Positions 19,749-31,345 of a DNA stretch of 64,000 nucleotides are shown here, piece by piece. Position numbers and translations under genes: made by a program. Position 1 is the first letter of the stretch. Each line of letters begins with the position of its first letter. The notes under the pieces were generated by a model. The model was not told the DNA's origin. It saw only the letters and a list, made by a program, of their open reading frames with translations, and ran no database searches. The DNA is from Saussurea involucrata (lineage: Eukaryota; Streptophyta; Magnoliopsida; Asterales; Asteraceae): contig CM066318.1 of the NCBI GenBank assembly GCA_033807775.1, positions 83,891,379 to 83,955,378 on the forward strand, given 5' to 3'.

Positions 19749-21639
19749 TTATAAATATAAGTAATCGTAAAACTTAGTAAATTATGGATTTGGTCCAGTG
19801 GTTTGTTTGTTTTTATGAATTTCGTCCTCATGCTTCATTTATCCCGGTGGTTTGCACTTTCCATTTTTTTGTCCCTAAACTTCCATACCCTTGATATCCA
19901 ACCACTTTGGTCCGTTAAGTTAGCCTCTTCTTCTTCTCCTTCTTCTCCTTCTTCTTCCCACAAAAATTAACCCTAAAATACAAAAATAACACAAAAATAC
20001 AAAAATACAAAAATACAAAAATTAAAGATTAAAACAAACATTAATCTGATCACTTTGAAACCATTAATCTAAGCAAACATTTGTTGATCCAAACTCTCTC
20101 AGTGATTTGATGATAATTCTTAGAAATACTTAGTGAAAATTACAAAGAACATCGGTATGTATTAATGTTTCGCCATCAGTGATAACACTGAGTCTGTTCA
20201 GAATCATTGATTGTAACCATTGTTCTTCATAGTATGAAACACCCTAAAAATTACAATAAATTTAAACCTAAAATTTATCATAGTTTACTACTACATCTTC
20301 CAAAACTTTCATTCACAAATGGAGAATTAGTAACAAGGTTCATAATTACAAGTGGACTATCATAAACAACCTACTAATCTAATCCATAACGTACACGATC
20401 AGATTATAAGGGTTGTCTATAATATCTCCAAAATATCTTCGATTCCACTAAATTCTCCATTACATCTCCAAAAGTATGATTTTGGTACCCCTCGTCACTA
20501 TCCCTTCGTATCCCTTCCCGTGCTAGCACCTGATCAGAAAATTTAATTTGGAAACATTAGGCTTGCGCCTAGTGAGAACATCCAGTTTAAATCAAAATAT
20601 TTATAATTTGTAAACAAAGCATATAAAATAACCTTTTCGCAAACTTTCATAACGTACACATAACATCTTTCGATGACGAGAATCATACCCGATTCCATGA
20701 TTATGACGAACACTAAGTAAGTCATAGTATCATGTTTAAGAGCGCCACTACGAATCACTGAGGATTCTAGATTTCAGCTCAGTTCCAAGAAATTACAATT
20801 AAGCCATGCCTATTTCTTGATGTGTGTAACACCCTCAAAATTGGAAAGAGCAACTAGACAAAAACTTCGATAAAATAATCAAATAAGGATAGAATCCCTT
20901 CTACAAACCATCATTGGAGATACCTCAAAATAAAACATCTTAACTTCAGCAATGCAATATCATAAGTCCTACACGACGACTACAAAAGTCGGGTGTTACT
21001 TAACTCCAACCAAAGTTGTTAATCCCAAAATGCAGAAGACATCACCAAGTCACCTACTTCTTGAGCACACGACTAGCTCTCCACTCTTCACAGTGTCACT
21101 AGAACTATTCCCAACCTGAACCTGTTGCACATGCCGACAAATAAAAAGGTTAGGCTAACGCCTAGTGAGTTCAAGAGTGTACATCATGATTAAATAATTC
21201 GTTAGTCAAAAGGATTCAACTTGAATCATGATTTCCAAAAAGGGGTTTGTATTTAATACACCGACAACCCATTTAACGCACACAAATACCGTGACGAAAG
21301 CTTCCAATGAAAATCATCTCAGCAATGGACTCAATCCAAAACTCACTCAAGATGTAAATAAATATTAAATTTCCAAATGAAATTCATGCGAATAAAACTC
21401 CAATAGTCGAAACATCCAAACAAGGATGAGGCATAATATGCCTCCCATAAATCATGGAAAAACAATCCATACGCTTATAATACGACGCCAACAACATGGA
21501 TAAACAAAGTACCCGAAACAACACCCTTCGGTGACGGGGGAGACCCGATTTCATTGAATGTGGCGAACACACAAGCTAAACCACAATTATAAATTACAAG
21601 CATGTTTCATGGATGGGAAAACATATGACATCAACACTA

Positions 21640-22140
21640 TCCATGTCTTTAGTCAATTTCGGATATCAACCAAACTGGATTTTTAGTCCATGGAGACATC
21701 AACTCAAACCGAGTCTCTAGTCTAAGGAGACATCAACCCAAACTGGATCTCTAGTCTATTGTGACATCAATCCAAACCGGATCTTTAGTCTATTGTGACA
21801 TCAATCCAAACCGGATATTTAGTCAAGTGAGGTATCAACCCAAACCGGATCTCTAGCCTAGTTAGACATCAACCCAAATCGGATTTTTAGTCCACGGAGA
21901 CATCAATCGAAACCGGATCTCTAGTCTATTGTGACATCAATCCAAACCGGATCTTTAGTCAAGTGAGGCATCAACCCAAACCGGATCTCTAGCCTAGTGA
22001 GACATCAACCCAAACCAGATCTTTAGTCCATGGAGATATCAATCCAAACTGGATCTATGGAGGCATCAACCCAAACCGGGTCTCTAGCCTAAACCACTAA
22101 GTTCAACCCGACCGGATCTTTACCTTGGGATCTCACCATC
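21640..22140. repeat. Tandem repeats of a ~35-bp unit (GACATCAACCCAAACCGGAT)
   Basis: About 12-14 imperfect copies of GACATCAACCCAAACCGGAT followed by CTCTAGTC and a variable linker. Non-coding, inside a solo LTR. Confidence 0.85.
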
Positions 22141-22482
22141 CAAAACAAGCTTACTTAATTTATAATTTTTATACATGTCTCCAAAAGAATAACCAACACA
22201 TTCAAATAATGTAATTTCCAAATAAGATGCAATACATGCAAATCATAACCAAAACTCCACCACGAGCTATGAAAATCGGACAAATGTCCTCACGACCCAA
22301 CAAAGTCAAAAACTGAGCCACAAGCTCAAAAGATCCAATGATCATTTGTTAAAAGTAAACACATACAAACGAAGTGTATCTAACCCTCATCATGCAAACA
22401 CATGCTCTGAGGCATGACTAACTCAAAACCCCTTCATTGCCACTTTCCCAATGAAGTCAAACCGTATACATATATATATATA

Positions 22483-22857
22483 GGACGATAATCAAATGAA
22501 AACCACAAATAGGTTATAAACCCGTGAGAACCAATGTAAAAAAATTTGTTTACATGATTTTTTTCATCAAAACCTATGATTTAAGATATTGTTACACATA
22601 TGTTCGTGTTCACCATATGATAAGTTTACATGTGAAAAACGAATTTTGTTTCACCTAGTGAAATGAAAAATACTCGTAAAAAATATTCATATGGTGAAAC
22701 AAATCCATGTGAAACTATCATATTATGAAACACATATATTTGAAGTAGAATATAATAAATCCTAGCATTTGATGAAAAAATTTCATGTAAAAAAATATTT
22801 TTTATATCGGTTCTCACGGTTTATAACATATTTGTAGTTCTTACATGATTTAACCCC
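22483..22857. mobile_element. Foldback MITE in a TA repeat
   Basis: Inverted ends share the blocks GTTATAAACC(C)GTGAGAACC and TTTACATG and are bounded by TATATATATA on both sides, like the element at 16092. There is no coding potential. Confidence 0.65.
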
Positions 22858-24279
22858 TATATATATATGTGTGTGTGTGTGTATGTATACTCAAATACTT
22901 TATAACTTGATAATGTATATAATTTGCAATGGTTCATAAAACCCAAAAAGCACCAAGAATGCATAATTGTCAAAGGGTGATCACTTATGAAACAAAACAC
23001 TCAAAATGGTCTATTCTCAAATAAAATGCAATTAAGTGCACACCCCAAAAACCCATCTCGAGCTACTAAAACGGGTAAACACCCCAAAGACCCATTTGAG
23101 TATAAATCAAGCCCTTAAAGGCAAAATAAACGTTTAGCTAAATACCCGAGCCAACACGGTTACGTAAACCAAAATACATCTTTACCCAAAATCTTTATCT
23201 CTTAAATCACAATTGGCCTTCGGCCCAAACTCAAAAGTTTTACAATTCCCAAAACGTTCATGAGGTCAATATTGATCAAAATCCACGACTCACACGTTCA
23301 CATTTCCAAAACATATCATGTCATAAACTTTGCATACGCTCAACAAACACTAAAAGTGTATTTTGACCAAACAACCTCCACTTATGCAATAACTTAACAA
23401 AACACTTTCATTTCGTGATTTATTTCTCAAATACTCAAAGATCCCAAAGTGGATGTTTTACAAGATTTATAAATCTCAACACTTCAAATAATCAAACCCA
23501 CTAAATAACTCAACAATTGATGATTTTATGTAAAACACATAAACACATTAAAAATAAACATTTTGGTATGTAGAACGTTTTCACAAATCAACTTGAACTC
23601 ACCTTACTAGATTTAGGCTAAATCTAGATTTTCCCCAACTTGAGCTCATTTGAAGAAACTTGGATCTTCAAGGAAAAACATCCAAAAACCTAGATCCACA
23701 ATTTTCCAACCATATATGATCATCCCCAAACACCTTTGAGTCGTTTCCCCAAACATATTACATCAAAATCACCAAAATACCAAAACCCTAATTTCATAGG
23801 TGGAGAAAAGAGATAAGTTTACCTCAACCATCACCAAATACTATTGGATCTCCCAATAAACTTCAATACTCTTACTAGATCCTCGAAGATCTCCCAAAAA
23901 CAAAACCATAACAACTTGAATCACTAAAATCGGAGTTGTGGTGAGAAAGTTATGAAGAAATGAAGGAAAATGGCTCAAAAATTGCGACTTAATGCTCTAG
24001 ATGGCTTCCCGCGGCCTTCCCTGCGACTTCAAGTCGCATGGGAAGCCGCGCGCTTCCCAAAATCACACTTCTAAAGTCTTACGCGGCTCTGGGTCACGCA
24101 ACACCTTTTCGACCGTAACTTCTTCGTTTTAGCTCCGTTTTCGCTCCGGAAATGCCCGTTGGATTCGATTCTCCATCCAATATGACTATAATATCTAGGA
24201 TTCTATACACAATCCTATTTTTCATGTTTATTTTAAAAGATCAATACCATCCAAAGATCGGGGTGTTATAGTGTGGAAG

Positions 24280-24715
24280 TAGGGATTACAATTATGCCAT
24301 GCCTATCCCTTATCTTCCATTAGAAAACGGAAATAGCAATTTACCATGCCTATTCCACGATTTCACATCGCAATACGAAATGGAAATTACAATTAAGCGC
24401 CATGCCTATTTCTCATTTCAAGTCAACGGGAATTACAATTATGCGCCATGCCTATTCCACATTTTCACGTCGCAATACGAAATGAGAATTACAATTAAGC
24501 GCCATGCCTAGTCCTCATTTCAAGGCAACTGGAATTACAATTAAGCGCCATGCCTATTCCACGTTTTCACGTCGCAATACGAAATGGGAATTACAATTAA
24601 GCGCCATGCCTATTCCTCATTTAAGTCAACAGGAATTACAATTAAGCGCCATGCCTATTCCACGTTTACACGTCGCAATAAACGGGAATTCCAATTTACC
24701 TTGTCTATTCCACGG
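24280..24715. repeat. Tandem repeats of a ~60-bp unit (GCCATGCCTATTCC)
   Basis: About seven copies of a unit built from GCCATGCCTATTCCACG, TTTCACGTCGCAATACGAAA and GGGAATTACAATTAAGC. Part of one copy lies at 20790-20820, left of the nested LTR, so that LTR inserted into this array. Confidence 0.85.
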
Positions 24716-24899
24716 TTGTTAAATAATGCTCGTGCCTATGGATCCATTACACTTACTAGCATATGTGTGTACCAATCAAAACACATAACAAATCGTATCA
24801 TACTCAAAGTTGAGTTATAATTATGTTCGTACTGTTAAAAATGATCAAGATATGTTTCATATTCGAAAACACCAGATTATTCCTGAACCTAAGTTCGAA

Positions 24900-25240
24900 A
24901 CGATCCGGAAATATATACCCGGAGTCAAATCCGGAAAGCATATCCGGTAACATCCGGAATCAAGGAAATCCGGTAATATACCCGGAAGTCTAGTCCGGGA
25001 ATCATCTAGAAAAAGTATCCGAAACTCGAGTCCGGAACCATCAGGGAAAACTATCCGGTAATCAAATCCGGAACCAAGTCCGGAAAAGATCCGGAAAACG
25101 TATTCGGTAAACTCAGTCCGGGAGTCCAGTCCGGGAGTATAGTCCGGGACGCAATCCGGGAGTATAGTCTGGGCCCTATCCGGGAAAACCATCCGGGAAT
25201 CATCCGGAAAACAATCCGGGAAATACATCTTCCGGATTCG
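24900..25240. repeat. CCGGA-rich degenerate repeat field
   Basis: About 30 copies of CCGGAA or CCGGGA occur every 8-15 bp. The open frame on the minus strand here is a by-product of this bias. CpG-rich sequence of this type is unusual beside AT-rich neighbours. Confidence 0.75.
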
Positions 25241-26303
25241 ATCGATAACCCACCTGATTCCTACGATTTCTACCCATAATTCAAATAACCTTTAGTATTT
25301 TTCATAAACAACTAGTAAGTTTGTAACCATTTCAATTCAACTTAACAATTTTATTGAAGCATAAACAGAGTAGATGAACTCACCTGACTCGAATCCAGAA
25401 TCGATAACGAGATCAATCAAACTTCCAATCCTTTCTCACCCAAGTTAATTCAGAACCTAATTGAGAAAGAGATAATGAATCTTATGAATATCAATCCTAA
25501 AAGGAATTGATCATAAAGATGATGGAAATTCTTACCGAACGAAAATTCGGTCTTACTCTCTATCTCTCGGAAACCGACTTCACAGGAATGAAATTGAGAT
25601 ATTTCTCTATTTCAACGGACCTCTGGTTTTTATATCTCAAATTTCACAATTTTACAATTTAGCCCAAAACTATGGCTAATTACACTTTCGACCCTTCGAC
25701 TTTAATTTAACGTAACTTCCAAAATTAACACAACTCTCAAGAAATTAACATCCTCCATAATAACGTACTTTAATCATGGAAAATTCGAGGTGTTACATAG
25801 TATTTCTCAGCGACAAATGTACATCAGTGATAACCTGAGCTTGTTCGCTTATCACTGATGATCGCTGATAATTTCAATTATAAGCAATGTTGTTTGTAAT
25901 CCCTGAAGACAAGTTTCGCGACAAAGAGTTCATCGCTGCATCGAAGACAAAGCTGATGAACAAGTGACAAGCCTACTAATGATCTGATGCGGACATCAGT
26001 GAAACCAAGACAAGTCCACATACGCAACATTTCAAGAAGAAGACTTCAGCGATAGCTGATTTACATCAGATCTCACTGATGAAAGATCAACTCAGCGATC
26101 GTTGATCATGAAGCCTGCTCTCCAAGAAATGTTTGTCTTAACCTCTTGCACAATTTTGTACGATTTGTCAGAAGGACATACATTTGTCCAGAATCGTACA
26201 AACCACTCTGCCACTACACTGTTCACCATGCGGCCCAAAGCATGTTTACAAAAGTCAGAAGCATGCGCCCAACCTGATGCTGACACGTGTAAAGTCCTCC
26301 TGA

Positions 26304-26331
26304 CATGCATTAAATGCATGTAGTATAAATA
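26304..26331 (+). promoter_or_regulatory. Sirevirus LTR core promoter: paired RY motif and TATA box
   Basis: CATGCATTAAATGCATG (26304-26320) is followed by TATAAATA (26324-26331). The same pair stands in both Sire-2 LTRs (49211-49238 and 61046-61073). Confidence 0.6.
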
Positions 26332-26681
26332 GGAGGAATGCACCTTCAGTTTGAAGGTGGTCATCTCTGAATCTTCTTAGTGCCTTAGAAAAATATCCTT
26401 AATTTTCTATCTTCCTTTCTCTCTTATTCTTAGTGCAAGAACCTTTGTGATTCTCAAGTTTGTTTAGATTAGGTCTTGTACTTAATCTTATTCCGCAACA
26501 AGCTGTAAATTGTTTGATTTATCAATAAACAATTTAGAAAAGTATAATTCTTGTGTGTTTGTATTCACCCCCCCCCCCCCCCCCCCCTTCTACAAAATAA
26601 TACTTGTATAACCCTACAGGACCAACAACATTAACCCACAAAAACACCTTAATCTGATCACTTTGAAACCATTAATCTAAG

Positions 26682-27267
26682 TAGGGATGAGATCGGGACC
26701 GGACCGGTTGGTACCGAAATTTTTTGGGACTACAAAGTGCTACCGAAAACCGAACCGTATGTACCGGTTCGGGTTCGGTTTCGGTTTCGGGACGGGAAAA
26801 TCGGTGCTAGTACCACTTAGGACCGAAAATATAAAAATGTATCGAATGTGTATAAAACCAATCGCAAACCAAAATATATTCGTAATGTTTCAAATGTGTT
26901 TCGAAACAATTCCCAAATCCCAAATATGTCGAGTTTTTTTATGTGTTTGTAAGGGTACCGATTTTTTGATGGTTATGTATGGGGGTCGATTTTTTGGGTT
27001 TATGGAAAAGGATTGGTTAGTTTAAAAGATGATATATCTTGATTAGCAAATATAAGTTTAGTTTATTTAGGAGATGATATGCATACTTAAATTTAAAAAG
27101 AAAAACAACGACTTTTAAAATTCCGGTTCGGTTTCAGTATTTTCGAGAAAATCCCGGTACCGAATACCGAATTTGAAGGTTATATGGAACCGAAAACCGG
27201 ACCGAATACATGGTACCGGTTCGGTCCCGGTTCGGTTCGGGAAAACGGTCCTCAATGCTCATCCCTA
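26682..27267. mobile_element. hAT-type MITE
   Basis: The ends TAGGGATGAG and CTCATCCCTA are perfect inverted repeats. A perfect 8-bp duplication AATCTAAG (26674-26681 and 27268-27275) flanks them, which is diagnostic of hAT. The subterminal regions carry repeated GGTTCGG and CCGGTACC. There is no transposase. Confidence 0.92.
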
Positions 27268-27581
27268 AATCTAAGTAAACATTAACCCACAAAAAAAAAC
27301 CATTAATCTGATCACTTTGAAAAAAGAGTAAAACAAACAAAACAAACAAAACATTAACCAGACATAAAAAGATTCCATTAAAACCCCAACTGTTACATCT
27401 GATTGCATAACCCCTAACTAAACAAAATGAGGAAATGCATGCTTTTAACAGTCATATCTAACCTACTGACACTAACCAAAAACCAGTAGAAGTTCAACAA
27501 ACACAACCCAAAAATCCATCACCACCCTGTCACATCAAAATCCTTGTACACTACCTAAAAACCCATCATCACCACTGACCA

Positions 27582-27915
27582 TCAGTTTTCAAACGGATTG
27601 GGGTAAGCTTGGACAACTCCACAGGTGCAGGTTTCCTGGATGCATTTGAACATGTGCTTTAGAGCCTGGTTCTGCAAGAAGGCATGCATCATATCGTCCA
27701 CTGATTTCTGGTACTTCTCATCAATCTCCTTGAGTGATTTCTGGTACTTATGTTCAGACTCCTTCCTCAGACGCATAAAACCCTTGACAACTTCTGCAAG
27801 GTCATGAATTTCAGCAATAAAGATGAACTTGGTGACGGAGCAAGATGTTGAGGTAAGAGATAGGACACACCCATACAGTTTCTTCAACCGGGGGGAGAGG
27901 TGAAGCAGGATCCAT
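27582..27915 (-). pseudogene. Gene-like fragment with coiled-coil potential inside MULE-2
   Basis: An ATG at 27915 opens a proline-rich start (MDPASPLPPVEETVW). The better frame, starting without an ATG at 27887, carries EVVKGFMRLRKESEHKYQKS and KEIDEKYQKSVDDMMHAF, a charged helix with heptad character, and ends after CIQETCTCGVVQAYP. The two frames do not join without a frameshift or an intron that I could not confirm. The start lies just inside the MULE-2 right terminus, so the terminus may supply its promoter. I do not recognise the parent gene. It may be a captured host fragment or a decayed accessory gene. Confidence 0.35.
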
Positions 27916-28417
27916 TGAAGCAGAAGATGAGAAATGGAGGGTTTCTTGGAGAAGATGATGAGATGTGTAGTAGATTCTGAGGAGAGGGAGGGGAGGAAGA
28001 CCTTAAATTAAATATACCTAAAAATGGAAGGTTTTCTTGGAGAATGAAAGGGTTTATCGAGAAATGGAGGTTTTTTTTTATAGAGTGAAGTGAGTCGGCG
28101 GTGATGATGGCTTTTGCAATGATGATGCTGACGTCATCAAAGTTAATCTTGGAGAAGGAACCGCTAACAAGTGAATTGACCATTTTGCCATCGTGTGCCT
28201 TGCACGTGGGATGAGTTATTAGACGGAGTTCGACGGACGTCAGGGATAGGGACAAAAAAAAATGGAAAGTGCAAACCATTGGGACCATTTACGTAATAAA
28301 TGAAGCACAGGGACGAAATCCATAAAAACCAATAAACCACAGGACCAAATCCGTAATTTACTCTAAAACTTATACTAAATATTTTAACTTAATAATAAAA
28401 CATTTTTAAAGTGAAAA

Positions 28418-28971
28418 GTTCTGGAAAAACCTAATGAACTATCTTATTTTGCATGATTAAGTCCGTAAACTATTTTCTAGATGAAAAAAAATTAAACTTT
28501 CTCATTTTGAATGATCATGTCCCAGTCTGTAACCGACTAAAAATGTTTTAAAGTAAAAAAAAGCCTAAATCAATTTTATCGTTCCCAACTCCTACGTCAT
28601 TCAAACCCCACACAAACATTGGGGTCAACAACTTGCTAGGTAATATGGAGAACATACAACAATGGGGCAATGAGGAGTGGCGAGGGGGAGTGATATCGTT
28701 GGTTGTGAGGGGTTCGAATGGCGTAGGGCTTGGAACAATAATATTTATTAAAAAAATATTCCAAGGACTTAATCATTCAAAATGAGAAAGTTTAATGGTT
28801 TTTTCATCCAAAGTGAGAAATTTTAATGGTTTTTTATTCAAAAAAATATTTTAGGAACTTAATAATTTAAAATGAGAAAATTTAATCGTTTTTTTGTTCA
28901 AAAAAATAGTTTTAAGGACTTTATCATTCAAAATATAAAAGTTGGTGGTTTTTTTGAACCCTTCCGTTTTT
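28418..28971. mobile_element. Inverted-repeat element with internal duplications
   Basis: About 100 bp at the left (GATTAAGTCCGTAAACTATT ... CTTTCTCATTTTGAATGAT) is an inverted, diverged copy of the right side (AAGGACTTTATCATTC ... TTTTTTTGAACCCTTCC). The right part repeats the unit GACTTAATCATTCAAAATGA about three times. No coding potential or firm TSD was found. Confidence 0.5.
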
Positions 28972-29173
28972 TAAGTGGACCAAATTTTTATATGAATCGA
29001 TCCCAATTGAATTAGCAAGACATTTCTAATGAATAGACATTTTTTGATATTCACACGATTCTTTAAGTGACACATTAATTTTAACAATTACTCTAAAATA
29101 TATATTGATAAAGGAATTAATTAAGTGAATTTTGTTTGTAAGCCTTTAAGTTTATAGCTAATGCTTAGTGTAA

Positions 29174-29553
29174 GAGCACTTATAGCATCTTCAATGCAAG
29201 GTTCTTATAAACAAAAAGTGATGTGTCTTGTAGGAACTACTATTGTGGATAGTTCTTATAAGAACTTCATCTTCTTTGAGTTCTTATTTAAGAACATTGG
29301 TTCTTACCGTTAAGTTTGTGTGAAATGTCAATGCTCCCATTTTTATTGGTCCTTAAATTTAATATTTGATATTTATTATAAATATAAATAATTATTGATG
29401 TAGACAAATACATGTGACATACAAAAATAAGATTCTTATAAGAACTACAATTGTGGACTTTTATGTGAATTTTTAAATTAATGACGTGAAAATGAGGTGA
29501 CACCAAAAAGTACAAAAAGACGGTTATAATAAGAACCTCCATTGGAGATGCTC
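29174..29553. mobile_element. MITE of the GAGCATC family, copy 1
   Basis: The ends GAGCACTTATAGCATCTTCA and, inverted, GAGCATCTCCAATGGAGG match; the subterminal GGTTCTTATAAG recurs. About 380 bp, no ORF. A relative of 385 bp lies at 37641. Confidence 0.6.
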
Positions 29554-29684
29554 TTATAAAAAAGTTGTATATTGCTAACACGATAATACGTAATATATTG
29601 ATGAATCAATTATATGTCCTTATACCTAAGATAATTTAGTATTTTCAAAACTAGGAACTTACATGTTTTTTCGTTTATCTTTTG

Positions 29685-30211
29685 TGATATAGAGAGAGTT
29701 GCGAGGAAGATTGAGAAACAAATTGAAAATCATAAACAGTCGCCAAAGAGAGTTGCAAGTGAGATGAATAATCACTAACTCACTTCAAAGTCACGCTACA
29801 CACTGTTTGGAATTCTATACAGTTTGCCATGCGAAGCAATACCAAAGCTAGCAACCAAAAGACCCACTTTGATTCAAACTCTTTCCCACCATTCCACGTT
29901 GACACCATCCACTGATTCATCATATTTTCTTTACTTTTTAATTTCCTTTTTAGTTATCTATGCTTTATATTCGTTATCTTTTATTTTATTGTTATTTTCC
30001 CTTAATCATCCATAGTTTTAGATTTAATCTTTTACTTATCTTTTAGGTTATAAATAGGGTTGATAGGTTTCTTTGTTAAGCAGTTTATGAATTAATAAAA
30101 GTTCTACTTTTAAGAGTTTTCTCTTTCGTTTGAGTTTTGCAAATCGTAACTCTCAAACCGTTAACGGTATTTAGACGCTTGTCGATCCTTCCGCAAACCT
30201 ACGCTGCGTCA
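29685..30211 (+). repeat. 5' LTR of the gypsy element
   Basis: 527 bp, TG to CA. A TATAAATA box stands at 30049-30056. It is paired with 36416-37581. Confidence 0.93.
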
Positions 30212-30213
30212 AG

Positions 30214-30225
30214 TGGTATCAGAGC
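30214..30225 (+). promoter_or_regulatory. Primer-binding site of the gypsy element (initiator tRNA-Met)
   Basis: TGGTATCAGAGC starts two bases after the 5' LTR. Confidence 0.92.
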
Positions 30226-30251
30226 AGGATTCGCCTGTATTTTCACCATCA

Positions 30252-31345
30252 ATGGCAGATCAACAACCCACTACCAAAGCAGACTTAGTCGACATGAACG
30301 CCGCCCTTACCGCGGCAATCACTGACTTGAGGGCGGCTGTTAACAGACTTCAACCCAACGTCCTCAACGACAACCGTCGAAGAAGAGACAGGTTTGAAGA
30401 ACCGATTATGAGGCCACACATTGGCAATCGTAACCGGGTCAACCCTTTTAGCTCCGAATCCGAAGAGGAGGAAGAAGAAGAAGCACTGATCAACGTACGA
30501 AGAAACGAGCATGACTATCGTATGAAGGCGGACACCCCGTTCTTCTATGGAACCCGGGGAGTTGAAGAGTTCTTAGACTGACAGATCGAAGTGATCGATT
30601 TTTCGACATAATGGAAGTACCCGAGCATAAACTGATAAAGATGGTTGCTTTCCGTCTCAAAAGCACCGTCGCCGTGTGGTGGGACAAGCTCGTGGCCCAA
30701 TGACAACGACAACGAAGAGGTCCGATTCGGTCATGGCGCCGAATGAAACAGTTGATGGTTGAACGATTCCTACCTGAAGATTACGAACAGATCCTCTACA
30801 AGATGTATCTCAACTGTAACCAAGGCCCGAGATCCGTGACTGACTACACCACCGAATTCCTACGGTTAACCGATCGTAACGAAATCGGGGAATCCGAAGG
30901 ACAAAAGGTAGCCCGGTACATCAGTGGCTTGAAACCCTCAATCAAAGACAAGATTGGGCTCCAAAATGTGTGGACCGTGACCGAAGCTTCGAGCTTGTCT
31001 CTAAAAGCCGAGTTGATGGAAAAACCTGCACGCACCTCTAACTCTTATCAACGATTTTAAGGACCCAACGAAAGCTCAAACACCACCGTCGATAAAGGGA
31101 AGAGCACCGCATCCCCTCAATACACTAACCCACCACACAAAGCCAATACCGGCAATCCTATCGGTGGACCGCAAGGAAAGTCCACACCTTCCAAGACACC
31201 CAATCCGTATGCTAAGTCGATGAGTTCAAAGTGTTACCGATGTGGCCAACCGGGACACCGATCTAATGAATGCACTAATCAAAGAATGGCAGCACTAGTA
31301 GACGGCGAGGAAAGTAGCGAAGACAACTTATATGAAGGAGCCGAA
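30252..31345 (+). pseudogene. gag: Broken gypsy gag
   Basis: The start is ATG 30252 (MADQQPTTKADLVDMNAAL). An acidic segment (SESEEEEEEE) precedes the capsid region (MKADTPFFYGTRGVEEFLD). A TGA then replaces the conserved Trp of FLDWQIEV, and a frameshift follows within about 30 bp. The capsid continues in pieces (FRLKSTVAVWWDKLVAQ, LYKMYLNCNQG, VARYISGLKPSIKDKI), with a TAA after SYQRF. The zinc knuckle CYRCGQPGHRSNEC is intact near 31231-31272. The frame is then cut by the solo LTR at 31346. It cannot make a full Gag. Confidence 0.88.

Larger units (their letters stand above)
20825..24270 (-). repeat. Innermost solo LTR of the MULE-2 nest
   Basis: The ends TGTAACACCCTC and GGGTGTTATA are near-inverted, with the last CA changed to TA. 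The flanking 5-mers are ATGTG and GTGTG (4 of 5). It lies in the CATGCCTATT repeat field of the surrounding LTR. No ORF or internal LTR pair is seen. The orientation is a guess. It contains a tandem repeat block and a foldback MITE. Confidence 0.6.
20235..25797 (-). repeat. Solo LTR (TGAAACACCC...GGTGTTACA), split by a further LTR
   Basis: The ends are TGAAACACC and GGTGTTACA with a perfect 5-bp duplication TAGTA (20230-20234 and 25798-25802). Subtracting the nested element leaves about 2.1 kb without an internal repeat or ORF, which fits a solo LTR. A TATAAAA-like motif on the minus strand near 25630 suggests minus orientation. It contains two unusual repeat fields, at 24280-24715 and 24900-25240. 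Confidence 0.7.
20082..26627 (+). repeat. Solo LTR of a Sire-2-related Sirevirus, split by nested elements
   Basis: It starts TGTTGATCCAAAC and ends GGACCAACA like the Sire-2 LTRs, and is flanked by the perfect duplication ACATT (20077-20081 and 26628-26632). No internal region or second LTR is present, so it is a solo LTR. Without the nested block 20235-25797 and one TSD it is about 978 bp; the Sire-2 LTRs are 976-979 bp. It keeps the palindrome plus TATA promoter motif near 26304-26331 and a long C tract at about 26569-26587. Confidence 0.9.
19777..28363. mobile_element. MULE-2, a small non-autonomous Mutator-like element swollen by nested insertions
   Basis: The ends are imperfect inverted repeats of about 110-130 bp. 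The left reads GTAAATTATGGATTTGGTCC and the right, inverted, GAGTAAATTACGGATTTGGT; both continue through CATTTAT and GGTTTGCACTTTCC. A perfect 9-bp duplication TAAAACTTA flanks them (19768-19776 and 28364-28372); the left end seems to have lost its first two bases. After subtracting the solo LTR at 20082-26627 and the hAT element at 26682-27267, about 1.4 kb of MULE sequence remains. It holds a gene-like fragment near the right end but no transposase, so a Pack-MULE-like origin is possible. Confidence 0.8.

Noticed and set aside
24857..25228. 123-codon ORF on the minus strand
   Set aside because: It is a composition artefact of the CCGGA-rich repeat inside a solo LTR.
27884..28288. 134-codon minus-strand ORF at the right MULE-2 end
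   Set aside because: It reads through the TIR and a low-complexity S/P stretch; no domain and an inconsistent frame with the helical fragment next to it.
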